In this document: positions 29,279 through 39,100 of the stretch, one piece after another
Layout of the letters: each line of letters begins with the position of its first letter
How positions within the stretch are numbered: the stretch's first letter is position 1
Assembly (NCBI GenBank): GCA_015179045.1
Contig: WHUZ01000103.1
Span: 124,001-188,000 of the forward strand
DNA length: 64,000 nt
Reading direction: 5' to 3'
DNA from: Kalaharituber pfeilii
Lineage: Eukaryota > Ascomycota > Pezizomycetes > Pezizales > Pezizaceae
Program-made: the position numbers and the translations under genes
Notes under the pieces: model-generated
Database searches by the model: none
Told to the model about the DNA's origin: nothing
Seen by the model: only the letters and a program-made list of their open reading frames with translations

Positions 29279-29673
29279 TGTAAGGGCGATGCTGGGATCA
29301 GTAGGCGAAGGCACGATCGCGGGTGCTACGAGACAGCAGGAACAGAGAGGGACAAGGTAGAAGAGAGAATGAGCGTACGTTGACCAGTGGAGACTACATA
29401 CAGGCGGGTAGGAGAGGTATATATAGACGAGAGAGAGTGAACAGAAGTAGCAGGTACGAGGATTGCATGAACTTGGACATGACGACATAGAAGAAGACAG
29501 ATGGAAATAGAAACATACATGACGACATAGAAGAGTGCTTGTAGAGTGCTGTAGAATGATATAGAATGATCTAGAGCTATGGCGGCGGTTCGAGAGCATT
29601 CTGTGGTTCGGGTCGATCACTGCATGGTTGTTACCAAGAACTAATCCCTGTTATTTCCTATTGCGGCATGACA
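29279..29673 (-). repeat. 5' LTR of the chromovirus
   Basis: 395 bp with a TATATATA box (near 29420 on minus) and the putative mRNA start ACTGGTCAACG downstream of it. Confidence 0.92.
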
Positions 29674-29713
29674 TGTCACATGACCCCGCTTGCAGCTGTT
29701 CGCCATGGCAGGG
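29674..29713 (-). mobile_element. Tail-B copy truncated by the LTR
   Basis: The minus strand reads GCCCTGCCATGGCGAACAGC and continues to GGGGTCATGTGACA, then meets the LTR without a poly(A) run. Confidence 0.7.
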
Positions 29714-30440
29714 CGTAGGGGAGAAGCGACTGAGGTTGTGGAGGGCCATAATTGGGAAAGTGGACGGCTGGGGTTCCGGTGGTGCGCAATGGAACTGGAG
29801 TCAGCAGCGCACATCTTGACCAGGTGCGAGGTGTGGGGGAGATGGTGGCCAGGGGACTGGACGCAGAAAGAAGGCCTCCTGGGGGTAAGGACGCCGACAA
29901 ACAGGATCCACTGGCGGATTGTAGGGGAGGCGACAGACCCGGAGTGCAGGTGGTGCGGAGAGGCAGAGGAGACCACTGGACATTTGCTGAACGATTGCAG
30001 AGCGTGGCAGAAGAGATGGCCAGGTGGCATGGCAGCAATTCGAAAACCACCAAAACGCGGGGAAGGGGAGGATGATCCGCTACAGGGGCTGATGGAGGTG
30101 TTGGGAGAGGACGGAACGGGGGACTAGGTTTTCTTTCCTTTCTGTTTAGTGAACATTACTAGTATGACCTATGTATTTAACATAATACCTCGCCATGGCC
30201 TTACAGGCGGCAAGCGAGTATTGATATAAAAAAAAAAAAAAAAAAAAAAAAAACTGGCGGATTGGGAAGGTGGGTGGAGAGATTACCTAAGAGAGTTGAG
30301 GAAACCACCTTGTTGTTTGGTACTCTATTTATTTTGAGTTTGGTTGTTTTGGCAGTTTACGCTCGAGTTCTGCAGCTTGGTTTCTTCATTCTCTCCTTCG
30401 TATATATCCTCGTCATAGCCCATAGGGCGGCATAAAAGTA
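29714..30440 (+). mobile_element. LINE-A 3' fragment, host of a second LINE-A copy
   Basis: The outer copy has ORF2 end sequence (LESAAHILTRCEVWGRWWPG) up to 29909, resumes at 30264 and ends in tail A with a CATAAAAGTA variant at 30411-30440. The inner copy is at 29921-30252. A TA-inserting element starts at 30441. Confidence 0.65.
29921..30252 (+). mobile_element. 5'-truncated LINE-A copy nested in another LINE-A
   Basis: Codes for DPECRWCGEAEETTGHLLND and the ORF2 end (LMEVLGEDGTGD, stop at 30127). The 3' UTR and tail A (GCCT/AGGC inner stem) end in about 27 A. Repeats ACTGGCGGATT at 29910-29920 and 30253-30263 bound it. Confidence 0.85.
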
Positions 30441-31143
30441 CTGTAATTCACCACCAAGCGAGCTACGCCGCCAAACGTGCCCACCTCCGCACCGAAGTGA
30501 CCATCCCACAAAGCATTTATCTCCACTACCACAGAATTCTCTATGCGATTTGCATGTAAACTAAAGGAGACCATGTACTTCATTCTCAAATTTGTTTTCA
30601 CTAAAACATAGTTTTGCGGGACGTTTGGGGACTTACATATCATCGCATTTTTCCCACAGTGTCGTGGCATTGGTTGATGTGGGATTCTCATAAAATGTAG
30701 CTACAGGAATCAATTGCAATGCCTCCCAATTGTGTTACAACGGCCTTGAGAGTGCCACCGATGGCCTTTAAATATAGAGTAGATTGATACTGTATACATT
30801 TAAATTGAGCAATTGCAATGTGAGAATCGTAATATCTGCTTTTGGGAGTTCTTCACATAACAAATTATTTCTATGAGGAAGTGAATATTGTGAGTATGTT
30901 CACAACCAGATCAGGAATTGCTTTCCTGCTCTTTTTACACTTTTACATGAAACAAAATTACCATATTCCCAAGTTGGATTAATCAAATTTATTGCAGGCG
31001 CAGAACTGCGCAAATGTATGCTAAGAAGCACGCAAAAATGTGCAGAGCCATAATTCCTTGACAACCATAAAAGTAGGCAATCAAAGAATTGCTCTTGGTT
31101 TCACCTTGTTAGAAGAGTCGCATGAAGATTTGGTATGGAGGTG
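30441..31143 (+). mobile_element. TA-inserting element M1', left part
   Basis: Starts CTGTAATTCACCACCAAGCG directly after TA inside a LINE-A tail. It is the counterpart of M1 at 41320-41904 in the segmental duplication. Its right part is disrupted by later insertions. Confidence 0.65.
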
Positions 31144-31683
31144 GAGATGTTCTGGCCTACCGACGAACATTGCGGTTCGCGAACCGGCCAGGCCCATTCG
31201 CGAATCGGCCAATTCGTCGGTGGGCTGGCTGATTCGCGAATGGGCCAGCCCACCGACGAACACTAGTTTAGTACAAGTACCACTAGGTACCTCTACGTAC
31301 TACCAGTGATTGAGTATAGAGAAACATTCTGCTACCAGCGTTAATTGATAAGCCAGTTACTGTGTGCTAACACAGCCCTATTGCCACTGACAAGTTGCCA
31401 CCTACAAGTTGCCACTTGAAAGTTGCTGTCGGTGATAAGTTGCTACTTCTTACCCACATACTAGAAGATAATACAGACAGTTTAATTAATAATTCACTAC
31501 GCATCTAGACTGCTATAGTTAAGAATACCAATTTGTAATCATAACTTAATTATTGTTAACCGAAACACTAGAAGAAAATTACTAAATATGCTTCTAGTAT
31601 TCTTCTTACTCTAAGCGAAATTTTGGAGTGTTATCTTCATAGGTAGAGATTTCCGGAATCCTCCGCCATTCTGGTATTATATT

Positions 31684-31943
31684 GTGGCAGTAACAGGGAT
31701 TGCGTTGATGCCAAGAATGAAAAGTTTGGTGGTTGTATTACCAGAAACAGTAGATAATAAGAGCCCTGCAAGTGCCAAGTACCCACCTCATCATGATAAA
31801 ACTTGTCAAGACAAAATTTCATGTTCTTGTCTAGGTACCTGCTCTTCTCTTCGTTGTACATGCATATGTCAAAAGGTTAAATGTTCTTATTCTTGTAATA
31901 AAAGCAATGCTGGTCAATGTACTAACCAGGAGAATGAGAGTGA
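31684..31943 (+). pseudogene. Cysteine-rich fragment in the TGTTCTGGCC element
   Basis: The open frame contains KISCSCLGTCSSLRCTCICQ followed by KVKCSYSCNKS and QCTN. The dense C-x-C pattern recalls CXC-type zinc clusters found at ends of some transposases. It runs in frame into an ORF1 C-terminal fragment of a half-LINE, so the full frame (to 32178) is a chimera. No catalytic domain is seen. Confidence 0.4.
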
Positions 31944-32330
31944 ACATCGTGATGTATATTTAGGGAAGGTCCGGAAATGGTTGGAGTCCGGGAATGATAG
32001 GCTAGGCAAGACCGTGGGGATAAGGTGGCTGAGACGAAAGACCGCGCTACTGGAAGAAGGAAAAATGACCAGCTCGGTCGTGGTGTACTTGGAGGCAGCG
32101 ACGGGCGTAGACAGAGTTAGGTTAGGTGGGAAATGGTTGAGGACCACTCAATACGAGCCGGACAGACGGAGGAAATAGGCTGTATTGACCAGTGTGTACA
32201 TTCTACCCGCACCATGTATGAGCATTGCGGGCACCACATGTATTTAGTGACGGTTAATTTTCTTTCTTTAATAAATACCTCGCCATAGCCCATACTGCGG
32301 CATGCGAGTAATGATATATAAAAAAAAAAT
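31944..32330 (+). mobile_element. 5'-truncated half-LINE
   Basis: ORF1 C-terminus (DVYLGKVRKWLES, VGIRWLRRK, MTSSVVVYLEA, LGGKWLRTTQYE, stop at 32178), short 3' UTR, tail A near 32280 and a short A run. No target repeat was found. Confidence 0.65.
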
Positions 32331-32429
32331 AGTACATAGATGACTGCATAGGGGGATAGGAGACTGTGGAAATTGCTTAGCTGGCTGTATGATAGATCAC
32401 TATTACATTAAATCATAAGCGAGTATATA

Positions 32430-32604
32430 GGGGGGGGAGAGAACGTTGGCGGAGGTGATGGACTGGGCGGCGGAGTAACCGGTCATATTTTCACTTTATC
32501 TCCTTATCTGTTACTTATTTTTCCGTTGATTATCATTCATGTATCTAAACCCTCGCCATAGCCTGCAAGGCGGCGTGCGAGTAATGATATTAAAAAAAAA
32601 AAAA
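32430..32604 (+). mobile_element. 5'-truncated LINE-A copy
   Basis: Starts in the last ORF2 codons (TLAEVMDWAAE-like), ends in tail A (GCCT/AGGC inner stem) and poly(A). Perfect 15-bp repeats ATAAGCGAGTATATA (32415-32429, 32605-32619). Confidence 0.85.
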
Positions 32605-32811
32605 ATAAGCGAGTATATATATTACATATAGGTACATCGAGGTACATTCATGTTCGCCGCTGGGCCAGGTGTTCGTGGCTGGGCTGGCCCCCTGAAAAAC
32701 ACCATATGTTTTTCACGGGGCCGGCCGGTTCACGAATCGGCTGGCCGGTTCGCGAACCGGAAAATGTTCGTCGGTGGGCCAGAACAGAGATTTATGCTCT
32801 AGCAAGCGATC

Positions 32812-33082
32812 AGTTTTGGTCAACAGATGCAGGACCTGGAAGAAGAAATGGCCGGGCGGGAAGAAAGGACTGGTTGACCCACCGAAGAGTAAGGACAGGG
32901 ATACACTTTTAGACATAATGGACTGGGCGGACGAGTGATACGGGTATCTTGGAAAAATTTTTCTTTCTATACATTATTTCATTTCTATTACAATCTCTTA
33001 CCCATAATTCCGAGACTAAGGACTTTGGTCATGTAATTAACTACAACCTCGCCATAACGCACTGCGCGGCAAGCGAGTAATG

Positions 33083-33121
<39 letters not shown>

Positions 33122-33122
33122 A
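32812..33122 (+). mobile_element. 5'-truncated LINE-A copy
   Basis: ORF2 end (DILDIMDWADE-like) to about 32938, 3' UTR, tail A with the compensated inner stem ACGC/GCGC and about 34 A. No clean target repeat. Confidence 0.7.
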
Positions 33123-33475
33123 AGTAAATAAAAAAATCAAAATTCTTTTAATGTCCCAGGCGCATAAATTATAGAACAAGTATTGACCCAACTAGTAGCA
33201 TTTGCTGAGTCTTGGCTGGAGGCCTAACACACTTTATGCATAATTCGAACACATCTGAACTACACTAGTAGCTTGTGCGCCGGGTTAGGTGATGCAAAAA
33301 AAAAAAAACTTTAATTCAAGTTCCAAACTTCCTTTGCAGTGCGCCTCACTACCGTTGCCTTGTTCTCTTGCTCAAGTATTTGTTTTAGCCTCCGCCTTAG
33401 CTTCGCTGTACCGTCTGTCCAAATTTGTGCATCCGCCTTCAATTCCTATCAGTGTACTTAGCCTACTTCCACATC

Positions 33476-34502
33476 ATGTCACAAATTCGGTTCCAGCAAC
33501 GCGATCGCGATCTTATGCCGGATGCAGACGATGTCCTTACTCACGAGAAGCTTGACAGCCTATGGGAATGGTTCTCCGCGGCTAATAAGGAGGAGTTGCT
33601 TCCATACTTGATTTTCGCGAAGCTAGTTAATGCAGTGCGTGTAACCCACCTGCAGAGAAAGTTGTTTTGGTCCTGAGTGCTAACAAGGTATATAGGCCAG
33701 AAATCCTTATCGCGATCAACTCTTGATTGCTCGTGGCAGCCATGAACTGCTTACCCCAGGCACGTCTGCCTATGCTCCAAGTGAATTTACAGCAACTCCG
33801 GGACTTGCAGAGGCGCAACAGCAACCCGAGTATAGGGAGGACAAAGCTGCTATTGAGGCCCTGGGCGCAAAGGTGGCCTTTATGGAAGGTGCAATGCACA
33901 CTCAGCAAAGGTTCATTAAGCATTTGGAAGATTCGTTGCAACTAAAGCAAACGAGCATACAGCAACTCGAGGATTCAGTCGACGAAAAGCAAAAGACCAT
34001 AAATCAACTAGAGGAACGCATCGAAAAGTTGAATCTAAAGCAACAGGATCTACAAACGAAGGCCAAAACCGAGAAAACAAATTTGGAGAACGATATCCAG
34101 CAGATGAGATTAAAGTCGTTCGGGCAAATTCAGGTTACTCTCAAATCACCTCGCCATGGCACATTCATCTCAATTACGAAGGAGGGCGCAACAGGGATTG
34201 CAGCATCTGATGGAAGAGAGGCTCTCATTTTAATTAGGCACCCTGACGGCACATTTTCGTTCCACAATAATGGTCACCCGATTGCGTACTTGAGCAATTC
34301 TAACAAATGTGATTTTGGCTCAAATCATACCTGCGGCATCACGGAGAGGTTTCGGCTACATTATGCTGACGATGGCAAGACGCACATAGAGTCTGTGCAT
34401 TTCCCGGGAAGTTTCCTGTCGCCGCTAACAAGGGAGGCAAACAAACTTGTTTGGTGTAATTACAAGAGTGTTCACTCAGCATTTTGTATGACCTTGACAT
34501 GA
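33476..34502 (+). CDS. Coiled-coil protein with fascin-like C-terminal domain, paralogue 1
   Basis: Exons 33476-33634 and 33696-34502 around a 61-bp intron (GTGCGT, GTGCTAACAAG branch, TATAG) give 321 residues. Residues 1-90 form a conserved module (QQRDRDLMPDAD, LDSLWEW, PYLIFAKLVNA, NPYRD, TPGTSAYAPSEF). Residues about 100-192 are a coiled coil with 14-residue repeats (KQTSIQQLED, KQKTINQLEE). Residues about 195-320 look like a beta-trefoil of the fascin type (HGTFISI, then ALILIRHPDGTFSFHNNG and FRLHY). No family name is known to me for the whole architecture. No signal peptide or membrane segment. An oligomeric binding or scaffold protein is possible (inference). It lies in a segmental duplication with paralogue 2. 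Confidence 0.75.
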
Positions 34503-34820
34503 CAAGGTTGGTTAGTAGTGGGAAGTATATTTTATTTTATTTCACTTCATGCTTTGTGTTACAAATGAATGCACATATTTCCTAAAGCGGGATACTGCTG
34601 GTGAGGCAACGGTGATTTCATTCAGGGACACCGGTTTACATAATCCAAATGTGAATGTGAGGATCAATCAGAACGACAAGTAGTTCCTTATTTTTTCACT
34701 CTCATTGGCAAGGCTACGGGGAACGGAAATCCATAACGCCACAGATCCTGCGTGCTTGTCCTGTGTATGTCAAGATTTATTTTCTTTATTCCTCTCGTCG
34801 GGATCACGCTTTGCAGAAAA
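34503..34820 (+). other. 3' flank shared with paralogue 2
   Basis: Downstream sequence to about 34730 matches 43427-43660, so the duplication extends beyond the gene. Nothing else is seen. Confidence 0.55.
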
Positions 34821-34829
34821 AACACAGTA

Positions 34830-34866
34830 TCTCGCCATAGCCTAAAAAGGCGGCACGCGAGTAATG

Positions 34867-34895
<29 letters not shown>
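34830..34895 (+). mobile_element. Tail-A micro-retroposon
   Basis: TCTCGCCATAGCCTAAAAAG, GCGGCACGCGAGTAATG and about 29 A, within repeats AACACAGTA (34821-34829, 34896-34904). The inner stem is GCCT/AGGC. Confidence 0.85.
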
Positions 34896-34898
<3 letters not shown>

Positions 34899-34904
34899 AC
34901 AGTA

Positions 34905-35173
34905 AGAAATACTTTTATACTAAACTTGGTCCGCTTGCAACATCGACAACAACGAATCTTCATATTCTCCCCCCTTCCCCCCTGTGCCAGTTGGAACGAG
35001 TCAACTCTCGTCCGCTTGAGCAATCCTCGTTGCGGAGCACCGCTCATTTTTTCCATTCTAAAACCATAACACTCTCCACTATTCCTTCAGAATGCATGAG
35101 ATCGAAGTCACGCTTCTCCTTCGTACCAAAACACCGGCAATTTGTCGTGTTCTCAATCACCTAAAGTCCATGT
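34905..35173. other. Intergenic stretch
   Basis: No gene is recognised. Confidence 0.4.
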
Positions 35174-35184
35174 CATGTTAGTGC

Positions 35185-35185
<1 letters not shown>

Positions 35186-35221
<36 letters not shown>

Positions 35222-35258
35222 CACGTAGCCCCGCTTGCAGCTGTTCGCAATGGCAGGG
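35186..35258 (-). mobile_element. Tail-B micro-retroposon
   Basis: The minus strand reads GCCCTGCCATTGCGAACAGC and continues to GGGGCTACGTGATATT and about 28 A. Repeats CATGTTAGTGCA and CATGTTTGTGCA (35174-35185, 35259-35270) differ by one base. Confidence 0.85.
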
Positions 35259-35471
35259 CATGTTTGTGCATCTAAATGATATCGCAACTACACAATTTGG
35301 TCCTTCCTCTCCACCACGTAGGAAACGGGAGCTGAAATGGTCACTGGATTATACTCCGTGTGAGTACGGTTCTTCATTGCGTAGCTGGGACCAATGGACC
35401 GTGCAGGGTATACATGCATGAGACACACTGTGGTAGTGTCAGAAGTATGGGCTGCTCTGGCACATGGCCGT

Positions 35472-35806
35472 TAGTGAGCGGCACGAGCTAGCTCGAGCCG
35501 AGCTGGAGGGTGAGCTCGAGCTGGCGTGGCATGAGCTCGAGCCTGGATTGATTATATACATAATATTGACAAACTAAACTAAACTAAGCTAAATTTTCAT
35601 CTTTCTCACTGCTATCAGCTAAATTGAGCATTTCGAAGTTGTTGGTAGGTCAGAATGAGCTCCAAGTCTCTAATTATTACTATATTAGGTATTTACAGTT
35701 TATGAAACCTTGCACTGGCTAAGCATTTTAGCGAGCTGTCAAGAAAAACACTAGCATGATCTTGGCTCGTTTGAGCTCGAGCTGGCTCGGCTCGTGCCGC
35801 TCACTA
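35472..35806. mobile_element. hAT MITE, 335 bp
   Basis: Inverted ends TAGTGAGCGGCACGAGC. Perfect 8-bp repeats ATGGCCGT at 35464-35471 and 35807-35814. Near-identical to 38761-39100 and matching both ends of the larger element at 18578-19968. It has no coding sequence. Confidence 0.9.
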
Positions 35807-35814
35807 ATGGCCGT

Positions 35815-36609
35815 GCAGCTTGCCCAGTTCAGGTAAGGTTCTGGCCTACTCTGGGAGCACCATTACCAGCCAATGATGTGTACGTACTGTTCATGTGTAT
35901 CGGCTGAGCTTTAGTGTTACTACATACATAGTAATTACAGTTGAAATTATAATTCATGGTGAGAAGGTAGGGAGGCATGGGTGAAAGTCAAAACACCGAC
36001 ACAGTGGATGGATACAGCAAGGTCAGTGCTAGTAGTTTCATACGCGGCGACTCGAGTTGTATGCTTCATAGAGAGCTGCGGTGGCAAGTGGGACAGTGAG
36101 TGATTATCGTAACCGGCTAGCAACTGGCAGTCAACACGCAGAACGAGGCCTCAAGAGCGGTCGCAATGGTCAGCTGTCAAGAAAAGATAGCATATAACTT
36201 GCCTGTAAAAATTCTACCAACGTCAGAACTACTGCACCACTCTCATCTATCGGCGCACATCATCAACTCCATCAGGGGGTCCGATTCGTCCTCCTTGGGG
36301 GCCTGCGGTCTCATTATGCCCCCCAGCCCCGGCCCTAGGTTACCTCTTGCTCCATAGCTGGGAGGTGGATCAAATGTGAGCCATCGATTCTTCCTCCATA
36401 CCGCACCCGGCGCACCGCCTACATATAGGGCTATCGGTCTTCCCTATCTTACACCTTCATGCCCTCTGACCCTTCTCTTAACACACCGCGCGGTTTATCA
36501 ATGTGGTAAATAAAATTTGATCTTCCATTAACTCCACTAATGTTCCATTGGACTAAGGTGATTTGTGAACTAGAAAATCTTATCACGATAATCTCTCACT
36601 CCTTCGGGG
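35815..36609. other. Intergenic stretch
   Basis: No gene or repeat family is recognised. Confidence 0.4.
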
Positions 36610-36753
36610 CAGGCTCTTCACTCCAGGAGCTTCTCAGTACCATGGATTGAGTGAGCTTCGGGGACCGAATCAAGAAGTTCCCTCCTCAGGAGGGGGGGAA
36701 GGTGGATAGGGTTGAAGATCATGCCGGCGAGGCGTTGGAGGCAGACGGGGTCT
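36610..36753 (+). pseudogene. pol: Integrase C-terminal remnant of a Ty3-type element
   Basis: Aligns with the end of the pol remnant at 9020-9149: LSTMD, a TGA where that copy has Ser, then GDRIKKFPPQEGG and an acidic tail ending EALEADGV. Only the last 45 codons remain. Confidence 0.6.
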
Positions 36754-37468
36754 GAGCAGGATGGGAGGTAGGGCCGGACGTTGAGAAGTGGTTTGATTGT
36801 TCGTTTGCTTGCTCTCTGTAGCTTGCCTCGCTTCACAGTTCGCTTCACAGTTCGCTTCTTTCCTCTGTCGCGACGGGACCGCTGTTTGTAGAACGGTGGA
36901 AAACTGATGTTGGAGGTAGCGCATTTGGTTTGGTTGATTTCCTTGTACTGTCATTCACACTTCTGAAATTCCTGTGGTTTTCTGTAAAATTCATGTAAAA
37001 TTCATGTTGCAGAAAAGCACCATATTCAATAATAATTCATTCGCATTGATCTCAATGATGATAAAAACAAAATGAAAAACGCAACCCGTATATATACCTG
37101 TTCCTTGGCTGAAAGCGCCTCCCTACAATTTTTCCTTTATTGCTCCCACCATGCCTCCGCCGCACTTCACAAACCTCTGCCGGCATAATCGTTCCTGCAA
37201 TCCACGCATGAACGGAGTGCTAGATTCACATTTCTCTAACCGTTTCGTCGGTTCCTTGTGGGGGAGTCATCTTATCCGGTTGATTTTTAGCCTCCTCGAG
37301 TGGGAGGCTTGCGACGTGGTCCTTTTTGTTCTCCCTAAATTTGCTGATTTTGTCGCTTTCGTTTGCTCTTTTTCGGCCTTTTCTTATGCGTGCCTGAGGT
37401 TTTTGCTGCGGTCCGCCCTGTCTTTGGTGGCTGAGGTTGCAATGGGGCAGCGCTTCCAGGAGGCTCGG
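36754..37468 (+). other. 3' non-coding region of the Ty3-type remnant
   Basis: Similar to 9150-9811 and, from about 36925, to 44486-44803 (for example GTCATCTTATCCGGTTGA and GACGTGGTCCTTTTT). No gene is seen. Confidence 0.5.
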
Positions 37469-37834
37469 TGTCGGACGGAATGGGTAAGTGCGCGCAAGTG
37501 CAAGCTTGGCGCGCGGAGCACTGGATATAAGGATGGCATGTGAGGAATAGAGTATATATGCGGCATTCTTACTGTGGTTCGTACAATAAAGCATCCCGTT
37601 TTCCCTTTCTTCCGCACCTGCACTTTCGCATTAGTACCCCTACGTTCATTGCGCCAGCTCCTACGGTCCACCGAGAAGCAGACATGGATATATCTAACAT
37701 CTTGTTTATATCTTTTACTTTCCTTATTTATCCCCTTTGTTCTTAGTCTCGTCATGGTACATAGCGCGGCATACGAGCAATGGTATTTTTGTTTTTTAAA
37801 ATATATATATTATAAATATATCTGTCACCTTACA
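37469..37834 (+). repeat. LTR of the second Ty3-type family, copy 1
   Basis: 366 bp, TGTCGGACGG...CTGTCACCTTACA, with a TATATA box and a hairpin resembling tail A (TCGT/ACGA outer stem) inside. It matches 44804-45164. Both copies are followed by TGGAAAACTAGGA, which looks like a primer-binding site. Confidence 0.6.
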
Positions 37835-37859
37835 ATGGAAAACTAGGATCTCCTCCTTA

Positions 37860-38752
37860 CCTATCTTGTATCTCCAGGCTCTAAGGCTCTTGCCTGGCTC
37901 TGGAAAAATGGCAATATACGGTGGCCAGGGAAATTACGGGCGCACCATGGGGGACGAGACGAGACGTGGTTGAAGGCTTAGCCAACTTGGAGACAATAGA
38001 CACATTCATCCAATGGGAGTCGGACAGAGTAGAAGCGAGAACACTTAGGTTCCAAAATGAAGCAGTCCGAGACCCGCAACCTGACAGCAAGTACCTCAGG
38101 GGGTCACTAAAACATCGAACCCCGCTCCCACTGATCAAATTCCCAGCTCTACCGAGGGACACGGAACGAGAAGAGTGGGAGAGAACAATCGCCAAGGAAG
38201 AGGATGAAGGGTGGAACTGTGCCTACACCGACGGGAGCCGAATAGACGAAACCACCGGAGCAGGCGCCTTCATTAAGGAAAGAAGCACTTCGTTATACCT
38301 AGGCAGGCTCAGCACGGTAAACGACGCAGAACTAATCGCAATGAGCCACGCCCTGACACAACAAGACGGGGAGCTACTCATAGTAACGGACTCCAAGGTA
38401 GCACTCGCGAAGATGCGGAAGATCGCCGATGGAGACCCCACCCATGAGGGTGCGGCACAACTAGTCAGAGACCAATGGGAAGCCAGAGCCGCGCAAGGCG
38501 ACTTGGACGTTGCAATCCTGTGGGTGAAAGCCCACAAAGGAGTACGAGGCAATACCGAAGCAGACAGGGCAGCCAAAGTAGGCACAGCCCTACAGTACCA
38601 AGACGAAGTCATCACGGAGGCAGGACTAAGAGTCTAAGACAACAGGGAAGGTCGCTGAGGAGACAGGAGCGGAATAGACTACAACTGAGCTACCGGCCGC
38701 TGCAGCGTGCCAGCGTCTAGGGCCTCGGGTCGCCATCTTAGCCGGAGTCCTG
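37860..38752 (+). mobile_element. LINE-A ORF2 segment, interrupted by a hAT MITE
   Basis: Carries RNase H and the start of the post-RNase H region. It is interrupted at 38761-39100 by a MITE and continues from 39109 with NKGLRHWKYQIGKADG and the Cys-His cluster. Confidence 0.7.
37921..38637 (+). pseudogene. LINE-A ORF2, RNase H domain
   Basis: 238 open codons with all RNase H catalytic positions: D104 in AYTDGS, E137 in DAELIA, D157 in VTDSKV, H205 in KAHKG and D215 in NTEADRAA. The start codon is internal; the RT part is missing upstream. After TEAGLRV the frame shifts, and the next block (NRLQLSYRPLQRAS) is in another frame, so the protein is not made whole. This is the best RNase H of the LINE-A family in the window. 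Confidence 0.75.
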
Positions 38753-38760
38753 GCCCCGGG

Positions 38761-39100
38761 TAGTGAGCGGCACGAGCTAGCTCGAGCCGAGCTGGAGGGT
38801 GAGCTCTAGCTGGCTTGGCATGAGCTCGAGCCTAGCATAGATGGATTATATATATAATATTGACAAACTAAACTAAACTAAGCTAAATTTTCATCTTTCT
38901 CACTACTATCAGCTAAATTGAGCATTTCGAAGTTGTTGGTAGGCCAGAATGAGCTCCAAGTCTCTAATTATTACTATATTAGGTATTTACAGTTTATGAA
39001 ACCTTGCACTGGCTAAGCATTTTAGTGAGCTGTCAAGAAAAACAGTAGCATGATCTTGGCTCGTTTGAGCTCGAGCTGGCTCGGCTCGTGCCGCTCACTA
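38761..39100. mobile_element. hAT MITE, 340 bp
   Basis: Same ends as 35472-35806. Flanking octamers GCCCCGGG (38753-38760) and GTCCTGGG (39101-39108) match at six of eight positions. The LINE-A frame around it reads AGVLGNKG when the MITE is removed. Confidence 0.85.

Larger units (their letters stand above)
24100..29673 (-). mobile_element. Chromodomain Ty3/gypsy retrotransposon (chromovirus)
   Basis: 395-bp LTRs at both ends (minus strand TGTCATGCCG...CGCCCTTACA), about 97% alike by eye. Gag and Pol are long open frames with Pol in the -1 frame relative to Gag. A polypurine tract precedes the 3' LTR. The leader begins with a segment complementary to the LTR, pointing to self-priming. Integrase has an internal deletion. 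No target repeat matches at the two ends (CTAGC left, TGTCA right), so the copy may be a product of recombination between elements. Confidence 0.92.
31148..32786. mobile_element. DNA transposon with TGTTCTGGCC ends
   Basis: Inverted ends TGTTCTGGCCYACCGACGAA. The undisturbed duplicate at 41.84 kb reads straight through the site (GGAGATTTATG), which fixes the limits and shows a 4-bp repeat GAGA (31144-31147, 32787-32790). Two LINE-type fragments are nested inside. A diverged relative is at 53064-53940. The superfamily is not assigned. Confidence 0.75.
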
